From Nymphalis io (lineage: Eukaryota > Arthropoda > Insecta > Lepidoptera > Nymphalidae), in contig NC_065902.1 of assembly GCF_905147045.1 (NCBI RefSeq), positions 4,595,377 through 4,659,376 of the forward strand: 64,000 bases of DNA, read 5' to 3'. This document shows, one piece after another, positions 34,701-49,700 of this stretch (position 1 is the stretch's first letter; each line of letters opens with the position of its first letter). The translations under genes were made by a program, and so were the position numbers. The notes beneath the pieces were generated by a model, which searched no databases, was not told the DNA's origin, and saw nothing but the letters and a program-made list of their open reading frames with translations.

Positions 34701-37700
34701 GAATTATTTATGTTGTTTATTTTAAACCTTACCTAACCTGAATTTGCTTAAGAAAACTTACACAAAATAAACATTCGATTTCGTGAGTGCATTAAATCTT
34801 TTCTAACTGATAAATTTAACTTGATAAATCAATGTGTTTGCAAATGAACCATCCTTGCAATTGAAAACTCATATAATATCTGATCTATTGAATTTAAGCC
34901 TTTCATTTTGATAAATCGGTCTGGTTGACCGAACAAAGCAAGTTATATGCCCACAAATTTGATAAAGGTTCGATGAGTTTATTGTTTTATAACAAGAACT
35001 GTTATTACAATGAATAGTAATAATTAACATTTCTATCTGAAGTTTCAATCGACCATTGGTCGACTTTAAATAACTATTATTTAAAATCTACTTTAATATT
35101 ATAGTTTTCTGTAATGGAGGTATTGTGTTTAATGTGTCGCAATACTTGTAAATATAACTTTAGTAACAGTTATTCGACCCATTGATTAATTTGATAATAG
35201 TTTTATTTTACACTGATAAACATTACAACTTAGTAACATAATTCATTAAATTTACATAAACGTATAATTCAAAAACCACAAACCGGTTTGACGGAAAGTA
35301 AATCACGTCGTTAACGACCATTTTGAGTAATGAAAACAGACAGATACAACGAACAATAGGAACCGAGTTAGTTCAATGACTATGACGGTCACATTTCGTC
35401 GTAAGATGTCAGATCAGTAAATTCATTTGATTACGTCCAAAAAAAAATGACTGGACTGAAATTTGATAAGAAATTCAGCGAAATTGTGTTTCCGGTTATG
35501 AAGCCCTTATTTCATTTCGGTATTTTGTAAGCAGACGTAGTATTCAAAACAGCCTGATATAGAATGCAATGACGAATACTTTTTATCATATTATTAGCTT
35601 TATTTTGATTGGCCGTCTTTCACACAAACTATTTACCTGTGTATTTTGAAATGATTTTCAAAAGTGAGTTAGTAAAATCATACATCCAATCATTTTTGCC
35701 GTTTATTCGTATCATGTTATCAAGTTTGATTCGCGATAAGCCGCGCCATGCCGCTGGTAATCTTATCATTGAGTGATAATAGTTATAAGTGTCAGTGAGT
35801 TCGCGCACTGCAATCCGAAAGTACCAGTTTCTTGCAGGTACATACTCCTGAAATAGGTGGACAGTTTGCATAGAACTTGACGATGAAGTCGAAATATCTC
35901 TGCATATTATTGGTGTTGTCTCTTACGTAAGTTATTTATTTGCAAGTTTTTTTTTTTTTAAATTAGGTTTCGAATTATCGCCTTGTGCTAGTAATTAACT
36001 CTAATAATATTTCGATAAATTTATCTATGCACAAGCAGTTTTTTGGGTAATTGAAATACTATTGCATCAATTCTTCTTTTTGATAATTTTTATTTAAAAT
36101 TATTTATAATATTATGGTATGTAGTTAATATTATGACGATATAACTTATAAAAGTCGTACAAAAGTTTTAATTGTGTCAAGAAATCATGTCAAATAATTA
36201 AAGATAGGAATGACATGACTTCTCTGCATCGATAATAATACAACTTAAAGTTATGACATAATCATACACGATTCAATTGTTATCATTAAAACAAATTTTC
36301 AACCATGACGTTGGAAAAATATACATCGAATTCAACATAGAGGTGTATACGTAGCTTAGACAAATGCAACAAAATGCATCTTTATAAATATGCTTAAATT
36401 TATGTGTCAAGTTTATTCAATTATACAATTTGTTACACCCTTCCCGCTATCACAACTCTTATCTTTGTCCTTAACAGTTCTACGTCACCTCGTTATGATA
36501 AATAAATGATACCCATTTGATTTTATTAATGTCACATGGTAATGTCAAAACCATTTATTTTCAGGGTCAACGCAGCTTTTTCGCAAAATGAAAATGAACT
36601 GCCACTTCCACCCGATCATTCGGAATCAGAGGGTTTTATCGAAGGTAGTGGAGATGGAGTAGTCGATGAACCTGCTATAGACAGTATTACTGAATCATCA
36701 TCACCACCCAAACTGGAAAGTATTGAAGGATCACGGATTATTTTTGATGAAGAACATGTTCCAAACACAGATTCTAATAATACTGAGTTACCGTGTCCTA
36801 AGCCGTGTGTATGTAATACAGAGGGCGATACAGCTAATTTTATTGTAGATTGTTCAGGATACGGTCTTACTGAATTTCCGTCCCCTATTGATCCAAGGAC
36901 AACTACTTTAAAATTACATAACAATAAATTAACTGAAATACCAAAAGCAATATCAGAATTAAAAAGTCTAAAAATTTTGAATGCAAATAATAATTTAATC
37001 ATGGAGTTGGCACCTGGAGTAAGTACTTAATTTATATGCAATTGGATTAATATTTTATATAAAAACCTTGGCACTGACTTATTACTATGTATTTCAGTCT
37101 ATTAGCGAATTACCACAGTTAGTGACACTAAAACTAGGAAACAACAGGCTGATTGAATATCCAAAAGACTTGAAGAATAGTATATCTTTGTCTAAATTAG
37201 AGGAGCTGGATTTAGGAGGAAATGATATCAGGACGGTATGTAAAGAAATATTATACATAATTACATGTATGTAAATAATACATAGTAGTTTGTTTGGGTT
37301 TGTTTTGTGAACATTGATGCGAGTCCGATCCTGAGCAGTCAAGCAAAACCTCGGTTTTAAGCAATAATATGGACTTTTCAAGGTGACAAAAGTCGCCCAA
37401 CTTCTAGCATGCGCTTTATTCTTAATTGGAGGCCTAACAACAAATATTAGTAGTTTTTTTTTGAAAATAGGCATTGCTATTTATTACTTTTTTTAAAGAA
37501 AATTAAGAATTAAGAAAAGAAATGCTTGCTTAATTTTGATGTAACTGATAATATTCGCTGATTTTATATACTATTTTTATTGACTAACTCTGGCCCACAT
37601 TATTAATAGTAAATATTAAGTTTTATGTGAAAAATATCTTAATTAAAATAATTAAGACACTTAGAATTGTCAAATATAATTATTATTTGAATCAAAGAAT

Positions 37701-40700
37701 TATTTGATTAGAATCAAAGCTGTGTGAATCGTGATTTTTATTTCTTACCGATAATAGATCGCTACGCTTCGAGGTGTACAATATAATATAATATTTGTGG
37801 TCACTTAATATATAATAAATATTAAGTGACTACACAAATAATTTTAATTTTGTTTACTTGGCAAATAAAACTAGAAAGATCTATTTCGATTAAATATCGT
37901 TGTCTGATTAACCTGAAGAATAAGAATTGAATAGTAACTTTTTTCCCCAAAATTTCTCACAATTTTCTCAAATGCTAATTAAATTCTCTTATCGTACATC
38001 GTACTTATCGCACAGAGAAATATTATTTAAAAAACTTCCATAATATATATAATTATTCTATAATTTTGTTTATTTTTAGAAACTCTCCTCTGAAAATTTC
38101 TCAAATTTTAAAGCACTTCGAAAGATTACGCTACCTGCTGGTCCCACTGAATTGGCGTTAGATTTATGTGATACTTTTAAGGAAACACTAGAAACGGTGT
38201 GTACTGAGACTTGTGACAAACCATTTGATTGCCCAGATGCACCAGATATAATTGAAGATGATTTATTTGACGCCACACTGCCTGGTATGATTCCTTTGAA
38301 TACTTTTGAAGGTAACAAAGAAGTGGTTACAACAACTGAAAATTCAGTTACAGAAAGCACTTCCACGACAATAATACCGTTGAAACCTCTTGAGACGGAT
38401 TCTAACTTAAATAAAAATATACCTGCTAATGAATTTTCTCTCCGTGCTGCTGTGAAAAACGCTCCTGAAGAAAAGATTGCATCATTAAATGCCATTCCTG
38501 ACTCCACTAAAGATAGCGTTAGTGCTCCAAGCGTAAAGGTTGGTGCTAAAACAGTTGATACGAAGCAAAGCGGAGGAGTAGACAAAAGTGTGATTGGTAT
38601 GGTCGTTGCAGGTATGATAATAATAGTGGCAGGAATAACTATTAAAAAGAATTGGAGTTCTATTAAGAAACGATTTAGTTCAACACCTAATAGACCTAAT
38701 GAGAGACCAGGAGGAAATGCTAATGGAACTGCACCTGAAGAGGTTCCATTACAAAATAAATCAGACAAATCACCGGTTTAGAAAACTCTTTTTACAAATT
38801 TTGACTTGTATTTGAATGAAGTATGACGTGAATGAGTTTGATCTGAAAGATAATGATGTTTTTAAAGGGTAGCGTTTGGACTAAAGTATTTGTTGTAAGG
38901 TATTAAAACTAGAACAGACGATTGTCAGTGGAAAAGTATATTTGTTGTTAATGATATTTAAGAAGCACTAAATTAGATTAAGTTATGATAAGATAGTCGT
39001 AATGTAAATATATCAACAGTTACGCTCGTCACAGTATTTTTGTTTTCTACTTATTGATGTTAAAATTTAAAAATAAAAAAGTGTTATTTATCTTAGTTTT
39101 TTTTATAGTCATCATATTATGGCAAAATGTTAATGTGTTAAACTATTTACAACTTTAACCGCTATTATTTTAGCTCTGTAAGTTCTTCGGCAAATCAATT
39201 GCAAAATAATAATGGAACACTTGCACTTCTATTACTAAAACCATAACATTAATTAATTCATAAAATTTACTAAGTTCATAACATTTAATGTTGTAAATTC
39301 TTGATAACTGATATAACATTATAATTTTTTTTTTTTATAATTTCACTAATGTTTAAAAAAAATATTACTTCAGAAGTTAAGACTAATAAAACAAAATTAC
39401 AACCGAGTTTATAATTGCAAGCCAAAGCCACAAATGAACTAATATTATCAATGTAAATTATAATAAAGAAATTAATGAAAAATAAAAAGGCTAACTTGTA
39501 CGAAACGCGAATGTTTATATGTATGGTACTCTACTCCGGCAAATCTTGACAGCGCGATTTAGAAATTGACGTATTAGGTACACCGCCATCTAATAGCCGC
39601 AATACATATTATAACAACAAAAATACGTACGTCTTTATAGCTTTTGGTAACTTGATGAAATAAAAACTAAACGAATACTTGAAATACTTTTTAATCCAGT
39701 TATTTTAATTTTTAGCTGCTTTGAGGTTGACCCAGGATAAACAGACAGGTAACTTACAAATAGCCATATTAACTTTAAAAGAGGCATTTATTTTGAAATC
39801 ACAGACAGACACTTCAATTTAATTTAGTTGTATAAATAGATTTTACATTTTATGTGTAAACATCTTAGCGCTCGGTACACGGTGTGGCTAACTGAGAAGT
39901 TGGGCTCAAGACGAGTAAGCGTAAGATTTTGAGTCAGTTTTTTTATATGCCACCTGATGGTAATTGGTTAACAACGCCATTGGCATTGTAAGAAATGTTA
40001 ACTAAGATGTTATGTCCCTTGTGCCTATAATTACGCTGGCTCACTCAACCTTCAAACCGGAACACAACAATGCCAAGTACTACTGTTTTGCGATAGAATA
40101 TCTGATGAGTGGGTGGTACCAACCCAGACGAACTAGCACAAAGCCCTACCACCAGTATCAATGTAGAGTAGATGACACAGGGTAAGATTTAGAGCGTCAG
40201 TTGACGTCAGCGTATGATTTATTATTGCAAGTGCATCAATTCTCGTCAGTACCTTGGCACTCACATTACTTTGTTTTTATTTTTACTATTTTTTATAATA
40301 AATAATTGATATGCATCTAAGATTTTATTTTAGGATCAAGGTTTATTTAACAAATATTGTATTTAAATTTGAAATTTACCGGAGGCCAAGTATGCAAATT
40401 CTTTGGACGGCCATCGGGACCCATCACCTTATCAAAGACAAGTCTCAATCGTTCAACAGCGAGCTAGTCCCAATACCATTGCAATTATTTACAGTAAACC
40501 TTTGCCGTTATTTCAAGAAGCTGCAATGTACAATGCCGGCACAGGTCCGCCACACGGTCACAACAAGTTTCTTTTGACTCAATTTGCGTTTTCAATTATT
40601 GTCAAACAGGATTCATCTAGACTGCTTACAACTCCCTACATTTATATGTTTAGTATATTTAACAGATTAATGCATGCCTACACGAGATTTTGTTGTAGTT

Positions 40701-43700
40701 GTTCAAGACACGGCTAGACTCTGCGGTGTCACGACGAAATTCGATTTCTATAGTTACAGAAACATTATACTATGTCTAAGAAAAGTCAAAAGGCAGTAAA
40801 ACGGATGAAGGACTGATTTATTAAAAGAAAGCTTGTAGCTATGTTTATATAATAAATAAATATTATTAATTCATTCGAATTTAGAATTCTAAATAGAATG
40901 CTAAATATCGGCAATTTCATACACATGTCTGGGATGTGACACAAGTTCAACTTATATATAACGTAGCAATCGAAATAAAAGCAATATGGACTATTAAGCA
41001 AGCGTAATTAAATATAAAGTAGAACTTGAATTAAAAAAAATGTGGAATCAGTGTGATGTGAAATCAGTAGGAAGAATATATAAGATAATACAACACAAAA
41101 ACTTGAAATATTATTTACAAACAAAATATCAAAATAGACACGGTTATTGACACAGCAGTTTTTAATGCACCCGCGATACTAAAGTTTATAGGTGTTTAGT
41201 TGTTTACTATAATTATGTATGTGTTGAGATAAATAAACTGTTTATTTTCATAATTTGCTTTTATGCGTAAAACATTCACTCGAGTCTCGAAGCAATTAAC
41301 GATAACAAAGATTACTCATGAATAACAATGTTGTTATTTACTTCTTTTGCAATTTATAAGTGAAAAACGCCGTTATATTTTATACTCAGCTGGTTGACGC
41401 TTATTTACAAGGAGATGTGATAATTTACCAATACGTAAATTTGTTTTCCAATTTTATCTTCGTTATATGCGATTAAAACAATGAAATCATTTAAAAACAG
41501 TTTTTTATCTCCATTGACAATCCTTTCTTTTCAATACTTATTGAACAAGCTAATTCCTATAATACTTGTTAATAATTAGGTAAAATAAAAATGACAAATC
41601 ATCAATTTACTTAATTATATAACGTTATGTATATTATCTTATACGTGTATTGTGTACCGTTACAAAAAAAAACATAAATTCACATGCTCTGCTAATTAAA
41701 AACAATAGACGGCTCGGAGGCGACATGAAAGTAACGCTAGAGTGCGGTATACACTAGTGTGCACTAAGAACAGGTCTCGTAAAGAACGAAAATGCGGGCG
41801 GATGCGTGCTTGACTGCATGCCTGTCTGACCGAGACAATCTGTAGTGTTCCGTTAGTCGGTAGCGAACGATATAACACACTTGGGTCAATGGAGCTTTAG
41901 TATTTCGCAACACGTTGTTTATGAATCATTACTAAGCACGAAGAACAAATATAAGCCATAAGGTTCATTGGGACACTCCAAATAATGTATGGGTTATTGA
42001 CCTATAATACGCCAGGCCTACGTCCAATGCACTGCGCAGTACGCAGTGGCAACGTTTCGGTGGACGTACTCTATATTTATATCTCGCCTGAATTGATTAT
42101 CAAGATGTACTTTTTGTGATTCGAAGGTTACTGTCCTCATTCTTAAAATATTCTTATCTATATACGTATGTACTTAGATAGAAAAAAAATATATAATAAT
42201 ACGTTTTTTAAAAGAAAGGCTACAGGATACAGCTGTAATTTACAAAAAAAAACTATTTAATAATAATTAAGCCAAATTATACAATTGGGCACTTCCGTGA
42301 GATAACTTCATTGTGGCATTAATAGCTCATAGATTCGGTAGAAAGCTGAAAGGTTATCATATCCTGTGAGTCACTTTCAACCTTCTCCGACTATCGAGTT
42401 TCAACGTGCAGAGCCGACCTGACGCAATCACATTATTTTTCATTTATCAGACAGGTTATCATATCATCGTTCCACATAGAACGTAGACGGTTTTTCAAAG
42501 AACATATTAATAGGTTGATATTCTGTAGGGCAATCTGCCAGTCATATTAAACAGAACGTGAAAGCTTTTAAATTGTCGCACTATATATGATTAAGTATTT
42601 GCATAACATTGTGGATGATGAAGTATGTTAAAGTATACAATAGATGCAGTATATTTGTGTTATCTATGAGATTCTTTAGATTATAATATTGAATAAAATT
42701 AAGCTCTTTTATTTTGTTTGTCACTAGAAGTTTGTCATATAAGAAAGTGATATTTTTGTAAACCCTTAATTCAAATTGTATTTTATTCGTTAACTTATGT
42801 GCAATGTAAGTGGTTCTAAAGAGATTTGTAGCGTTGACAGGAAATTCTAGATTATTATCTCTTAATTCACTGCAGGTGTCCAGTAAATTATTAAGCATTT
42901 ATTTACCTATGCAGAAATACTCCTATTTCGTCAGTTTAATATTTGTTTCGTATATAATAAAACTTAATATTGAATTCTTGGGAAAATATCCCATTAATAT
43001 CTTATAAAGGTGTGTAACGGGATTGTATTATAATGGTGAAGAAACAAACCTCTGCAAAATACGATACCTGTTACCACAAAATCCTACTATCGAGTACTAA
43101 CACAGACGCGAATTTCTAGCTTATTTAAATTATTTTAACACAATATAAATGTGAACATATATATACCAATTATATTTGTGTACTTAATACATTAACATTA
43201 AAAAATAGAATATAAATAAATATAACGGTATTTTTTATTTGTAAGTTATAGTAGAAACTAATTGTTAATTGAAAGAAATTCGTATGGGTACGAACTGTAA
43301 AGTTTTTATTCCGACAGATTAAGATCAGTATTTTTATGACATGTTCTTCTTTATATTGTAATTTTATATAATTATCCTGGTTTGCATTGTAAATGATAAA
43401 TTAATTATTTCTATATCAAGGGAATATAAAACATAAAATTGCATTGTTGTGTATTTTTGTAATGTTTGATTCCCATGCCGCTAGTTTATAAAATTATAAT
43501 TACCAGTAGCAACGAGTTCTTTAATCACTAAACAGTAATACATTTTTATGTGAAATCAGTTTGATTTCATAGCTTGTTTGTCCAATGTCCAATAATGGCT
43601 ATTTTTTAAAACTTATTGAATATAAATACTTTAAAGGATATAGTTATAAAGAGATTATTGATTTCTTTTATTGGATGTGGTTGTGATTTTTATCTTGCTA

Positions 43701-46700
43701 CTATATCCTTTATAGTTTCAAGATAAATTTTTATGTCAACGATGTTGGGAAGGAAATTCTTGATTCGGATGTTCAGATAGAAAAAGCCAAAACTTCGAAT
43801 GAAGAATTAGTAGATCATGAGCTCTTTTTAAAAATGGGCTTACCTTGGAAACCTGTATTTGTCATATGAAATTCAACCTCATATTTTCACCAATGGGCAG
43901 AAATGCAGCGTTATTAACACACTTTAAAAGTCCATTATTTTTCAAAAATTTAACAATTCAATAACGTCCGAAAAACATACATTGTAAAATGATGACTTCT
44001 TAGAATACCGCTTAAATTTCGAACATTCAGGGCAGACCTATTTATTATATTTTCTACGTAAGTGTTTAAAATCGCAGCGAAGACATGTTTGGTATATTTG
44101 CCCTTGCGGATCTATTAATAATGATGTTTAAAAATATTTTGAATAAAACTTTACCAGTAAAACTGTATTATAGTTATTTAGCGATCCTAAAATCTTCATT
44201 ACAGACTCGAAGACTTTATTATATATTGCTATTAATTCGAGGCTGAGGTTATTAAAACATAAATAATAATTATTAGCTTGTTGTTGTGCAAGGTGTGTGG
44301 GTATATATTTGTCCCCGAGTAGGTATTATTTTTTATGGCTGCGTATTACATCATTGATGAACAAGTATTGTTGATATCTCGCATTGTTCAAGTTGAAATC
44401 CAATTCATGACTCTGCGTGTGAATCGAGACAGTATTTCGTAGCTCATTTTAAATATGGACACATAATTTTACAAATGTTATGGCTATTGCAACTTAAGCA
44501 TATTTTGTCAGTCAGTCAGTTTATTCGACCAACTAAGCAATATGTTTGTTATAAAAGTAAACTAATAACATTCGACTGCTGGTCAAAGGCCTCCTTTTCT
44601 CCTCTTTTCTTCAACCAGGTGCCTTAGTGTGTTTTGTCGGGTAAACATATGGAAGATATCCATCCAACACATGCAGGTTTCATCACGATGTTTTTCTTCA
44701 ACGCCGGACATGAGATTTAAAACATAAACTGAGCACATGAAAACTTAGTGCATACCCAGGTTTGAATCCCCATCTTCGTTTAAGATTCACTTGTTTTAGT
44801 TACTGAACCAATTCAGCTTTCGTCAACCTATGGAGATTTCATAGGTTTTACTCTAAATAATGGAAGAGGTACAAAATTAACTTTGTTCAGAGGTCAGGAT
44901 CGAACTTACGCCTTTCATATTTCTGGCTGGCTGATAGGTCGTCGAGGTTGTGTATTGCTTGAGTAGTGGTTGCGTTTTTTAATAATATTCAATCAATAAA
45001 TCGTTACGTGACCATCGAAATTGTCGTATATTTGCCAAGTTTTCGTTATAAAAAGAGGGGGATACAACTTATATCATTCGAAACGTAAACGAGCTATTTT
45101 CAGCCACATTCGATACTAAATAATATAATGGCGCAATTATTTAATATTTCTGTTCGAAATCGTATTACAAGCATTATGATCAGTTCACTTTCGTTTGCTA
45201 CTTTCACATCGTTTCGAGTGATAAGTATGACGACGCGTGTCGGCAGTTTCTGCGCAATAACCTAGACTGGTGTATATAACTATATCCTACACGAGTTTGG
45301 ATTCAGCACGTGCACTTCTCAAGAAATATAGCGCTTCCTTTACACTTCAACATGGGGAAGGACATTGCATAATGGATTGTTACTCATTCCCTTTAATAAA
45401 ACTAGTTACGACAATTTTGTCTGCAGATTTTACAAAACAATATTGATAGGTTCCGTTCATTAAATGAATTAGCGTTTCAGACTTTGCGTTAACGCGTGCG
45501 AATCTCAATACTAATTAAAGTTACTGCAATTTTTATTTAAATTTCTAATTCAATGTTAGTATAATTATAGTTTATATGCGATATAAAATATTAAGGCTTT
45601 ACTTATGAATGTTGTTTAGATTGTATTTAGTTAAACAATACCGTGTCTTTTTGTTTCAAATTTCAAATCAATGTTAACCAAAAGAGTGGAATCAGTATTT
45701 TAAACGTTATTGTTTTTAAGTAAATAAATATTTATAATGTAGGCATACTAATGTTATTACATAAATGTTTTATCATAACTTGATAAGGTGTACATGAGTT
45801 TTGAAGTATTGACTAAATTATATAAAGGTTAGTGGGGCAAAACAGTGACACCATTTTGTAAGGGGCAAAACAGCGCACTTACAATTGCTAAGTGGCCGCT
45901 GTGAATGAGATAATTTTTGATGTCTGCTTTGTTATCAATATTACTAATTAAATAAATGTATCATTGACCTATTATAGAACTTGGGTTTATAATAACAATA
46001 ATACGCACTAATACAATATTAAGTGCCGAGCTCGTATTTTATCTTAAGCTTTGTTGAATTTTAGGCGATATTGTATTGCTCGAACGTCGCGGCTGGCGTC
46101 GACATTGCACGCTCAGTCAGCGTGCTGGTTTTAATTCGCACGCACAGACGATTTCCTTATCGCAAATAATAGACACTACACAGCATGTAATAAATATATA
46201 TGCCAACATGATAGATAATTTAAATAATAAATACGGAACGCTAAAACTGTTTTATTATTAGTTTCACTTTAGTTATTATGTACAAACAAAACGATACCGT
46301 CTGACTTTAGTGGACAATTATTGTTACTAAAAAGCATAATTATCTTCATAATTATGTCGTTTTCGAGGATTTGGTTATAGTTTTTTTTTATGTGGACAAA
46401 TAATAAAATATACAGCTTTTGTGTTAATATTTGTTTTGCTCATGCCTTTGCTGTTAAAGTAAGCCTAAAACCTTACTTTGGCGAAATTATTGGCGCGTTC
46501 CAGGTAAAAACTATGAGTTTTATTCCTCATAAAAAGGTAAAAGTGCAAACATAAAATTTAGCAGAAAATAATTTAACGCCGCCTGAGTAGGACAAAAGTC
46601 CCTAAATTAAAGAAACACTAAAAAAAAATTAACGCCACTGGATTATATTCTTCTGCATTTAAAATTAGGAACAACATTTGATTTTACATATTAAAAGGAA

Positions 46701-49700
46701 AAAAAAAATGCATATAATATCTATTTATTTAAATAATATATTAAGTAAAAATGGAACCGTAAAATCGTATAATTGACACGCAATACTGTGCTATCGATGA
46801 ACGGATTAAGGGCAAGGCCAGTGGGTTACGGACGCCACCTAATGCTCGTTAAGAACTATACCATTTCCTGGTAATTGTTGGTGTACCGAGCAGTGCATTA
46901 AACAAGGGAAATGAACCAGGAGTTATTGTGTGGTAATTTCGTTGTTCCGTTTATTATAATTATTGAAGTTCTCGAACCCGTCCACGTAGTAAAGAACGTC
47001 CTAAAGCACAAAGTCATTGGAAAAACATCGTTTTATTTTTGTATTAGCTTTTAAATTAATTTATAGTTTATATTTATATGTATAACAACGCTTTTGTTAG
47101 CATAATATATTGAGTTTGTCAAAAAAACCTAGTTGAATAGCCCGCTACTTTATCCTTGATTGTACCAACTTTCAACAATAAACATTACAAGTATATTAAA
47201 TCGATTTCCTACATTTATTTAGATACCGACTTTGTTAGTTACATCATGTGTCATTATATAGCCAGCCGTTACTATATTATGCTTAGCATAGCGCCATAAA
47301 TTCTGACTTTAAAATTGCCTTGGGCGCGCGCTTCGGACGCTCTCTATATCATGGTCCTAAGGGCTAGTCGCGCACATCAGCAACTATAAATTCGACAGTA
47401 CTGAAAACAAGTATTGTTTCCGTAATAAGATACTTTTTGCTGGTTCAAAAATTTGAAAAAAATAGCCAAGTATAAACATTAATGCTAAAAACGCCTACAA
47501 ATGGATTAAGATCATATAAAGCTTTTAACAAAAGGGCACCTGAAATGTATTTAAAGCAATGAAAAGTCTTACCTCCATGACAACGTAGACGTAAGCGGGG
47601 CTATCCATACAGTCGTGCATGGCGACGAGGTTCGTGTGGTGAAGAGCTGTCAATTCCCGGAGTATTTTGATTTCTTTGACGAGTATCTCTGAAGCTTTTT
47701 GAATACCCTTCTTCGTAACCACTTTCACGGCCACTGACTGCGATGGATTCTGTGATAACAACGAAAGTAATCTTTTAATTTAAAACAGATAGCCTGTAAT
47801 TCATTATGTAATTATACGAATCGGATGATTTTGGTAGGTTGACTAGTTATTATTAATTTTGTTTTTAATATGATAGATGAAAACTATATTCACGAACGTA
47901 CACATACGTATATTAATTAATTATGCGAAAAACGTCTTCAAAGTTCATCAATTGGACTTCAATTTCAATTCAAAACAACTTATTAATATATAATAAGATA
48001 AAATTTTATATCATTTATTACTCTGCTTGTCACCACCTTAATAAAATAATATATATTTTTGAATCACTGAACCCTACTGACTATTATTTGTGAGCACGTG
48101 TGTATCACATGTTACGTATTATTTTTAGTTCTTTATATTCACGCGATCATTTATTCCAGGTTTTGGTCTACTGTCCTTGCATAATAAAAACAATAGTATT
48201 ATAGTATATCATGAATATAGATATTTCCAAGCTGTCTATAGAATTACATCATTGCTGCGTTGGAAACGATTTTCATATAAATCTTGTAATTGATCATAAA
48301 TGTACAGAACAAAAGATAGTGTGAGTAATACGTGTTACATAAGTTGTAGAAACAAATAATGTTAACGAGAAATAAAATTGTAATGATCTTAATTAAGCTA
48401 TGTATACTTCTAGACATAACACAGTCATGTGCTTTACATGTTACCATCTTAAAGTCCGAAGTACGACATACTAGAATGATTAATGAGTCACTATTAATTT
48501 CCTCTTCCTGCAGCGAATATTTTTTGATTATCAATTTTAACTTTAAACAGAATATAAGTTTGATAATAATAAATTTATTTAATTCAAAATTAAATATTTC
48601 CGTAACAACAAGCCGTATTAATTGAATCTAAGTATATATTTAGCGAACAGACGGTCGAGAGATTTGTTATTTTATTTGCTTATCCAGAAGGGAGTCGGTG
48701 GTGCGCCGGAGTTGAGCTAACATTAGCCCGCCCTACATTCCGAACTCGGCAGGCTCAAGCAGCGATTACAATTTGACCCGATTTCGACATGTACCCCGTA
48801 GCCTGAGAAGAATTAGTTGTACTATTGTTACCACGAATTACACTTTTGGTGTCACTGTTAGTATGTCTATAATTAAGTATTTTAAATTTATATTTTATCA
48901 CATATTTACAGATAACAATAATAACAAAACAAAAATAGCAATTTTTGTAATAGGGTTCGATACTCAATAAGAGTGGGTGGCATATTTTATGTATATATGT
49001 ATATAAGTCAATGTGGTGTGTGACTCCTAATATGCTATTATTACGACTATTTATTGAATCAATTCATATTTTGGTAGCAACACATGGCACGTGTCTATGT
49101 GATGTATGCCCTTGGAGCGCATTGCGCGTGTCGTATTGTGCAGCGACGCATTGTCTCGCCGGTTTTATACAAAGAAGTGAAACCGAATCTCAAAACATGT
49201 CATCGTATTAATAACCATAGCTATATAATAACCACCAGCTTAAATAAACAAAACAATACAATATAATAATATTTTGATTTTAATTTGATCTTGTAAAACT
49301 TTCGATTTATATTTTTTGTTAACTAATCGTATGATTATAATACTATCAATTGTTTAGTTTGAAATATTTAATTTATGTTATTTATATGATATTATGATAA
49401 GCACTAGCTCAGACACAAGACTAATTACGCTTTCACAATTTGAGTAGGGCAAGGATAGCATGAGATTGTAAGTTGCAACAGTTTATAAAATACCACATGA
49501 ATTGCTGTTGGGAGTGGTTTAATATTACACGGTCGTAAATTTAAGACACGTGCAGATATAGCGAACTGTTTAAGCTTGCTTTGGACATTAATAGATGGGA
49601 AATAGAAACTAGAATGGCAGCTGCATTAATACCAATAATAACTTGTTTTTTTTTTATTTCTGCATAGCACGACATTAAGGCTTCTATTACATGCACATGC

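Noticed and set aside
40786..41001. 71-codon minus-strand frame and similar AT-rich frames throughout ULK introns
   Set aside because: The Ile/Phe/Tyr/Asn-rich composition is that of translated AT-rich intron, with no recognisable motif.
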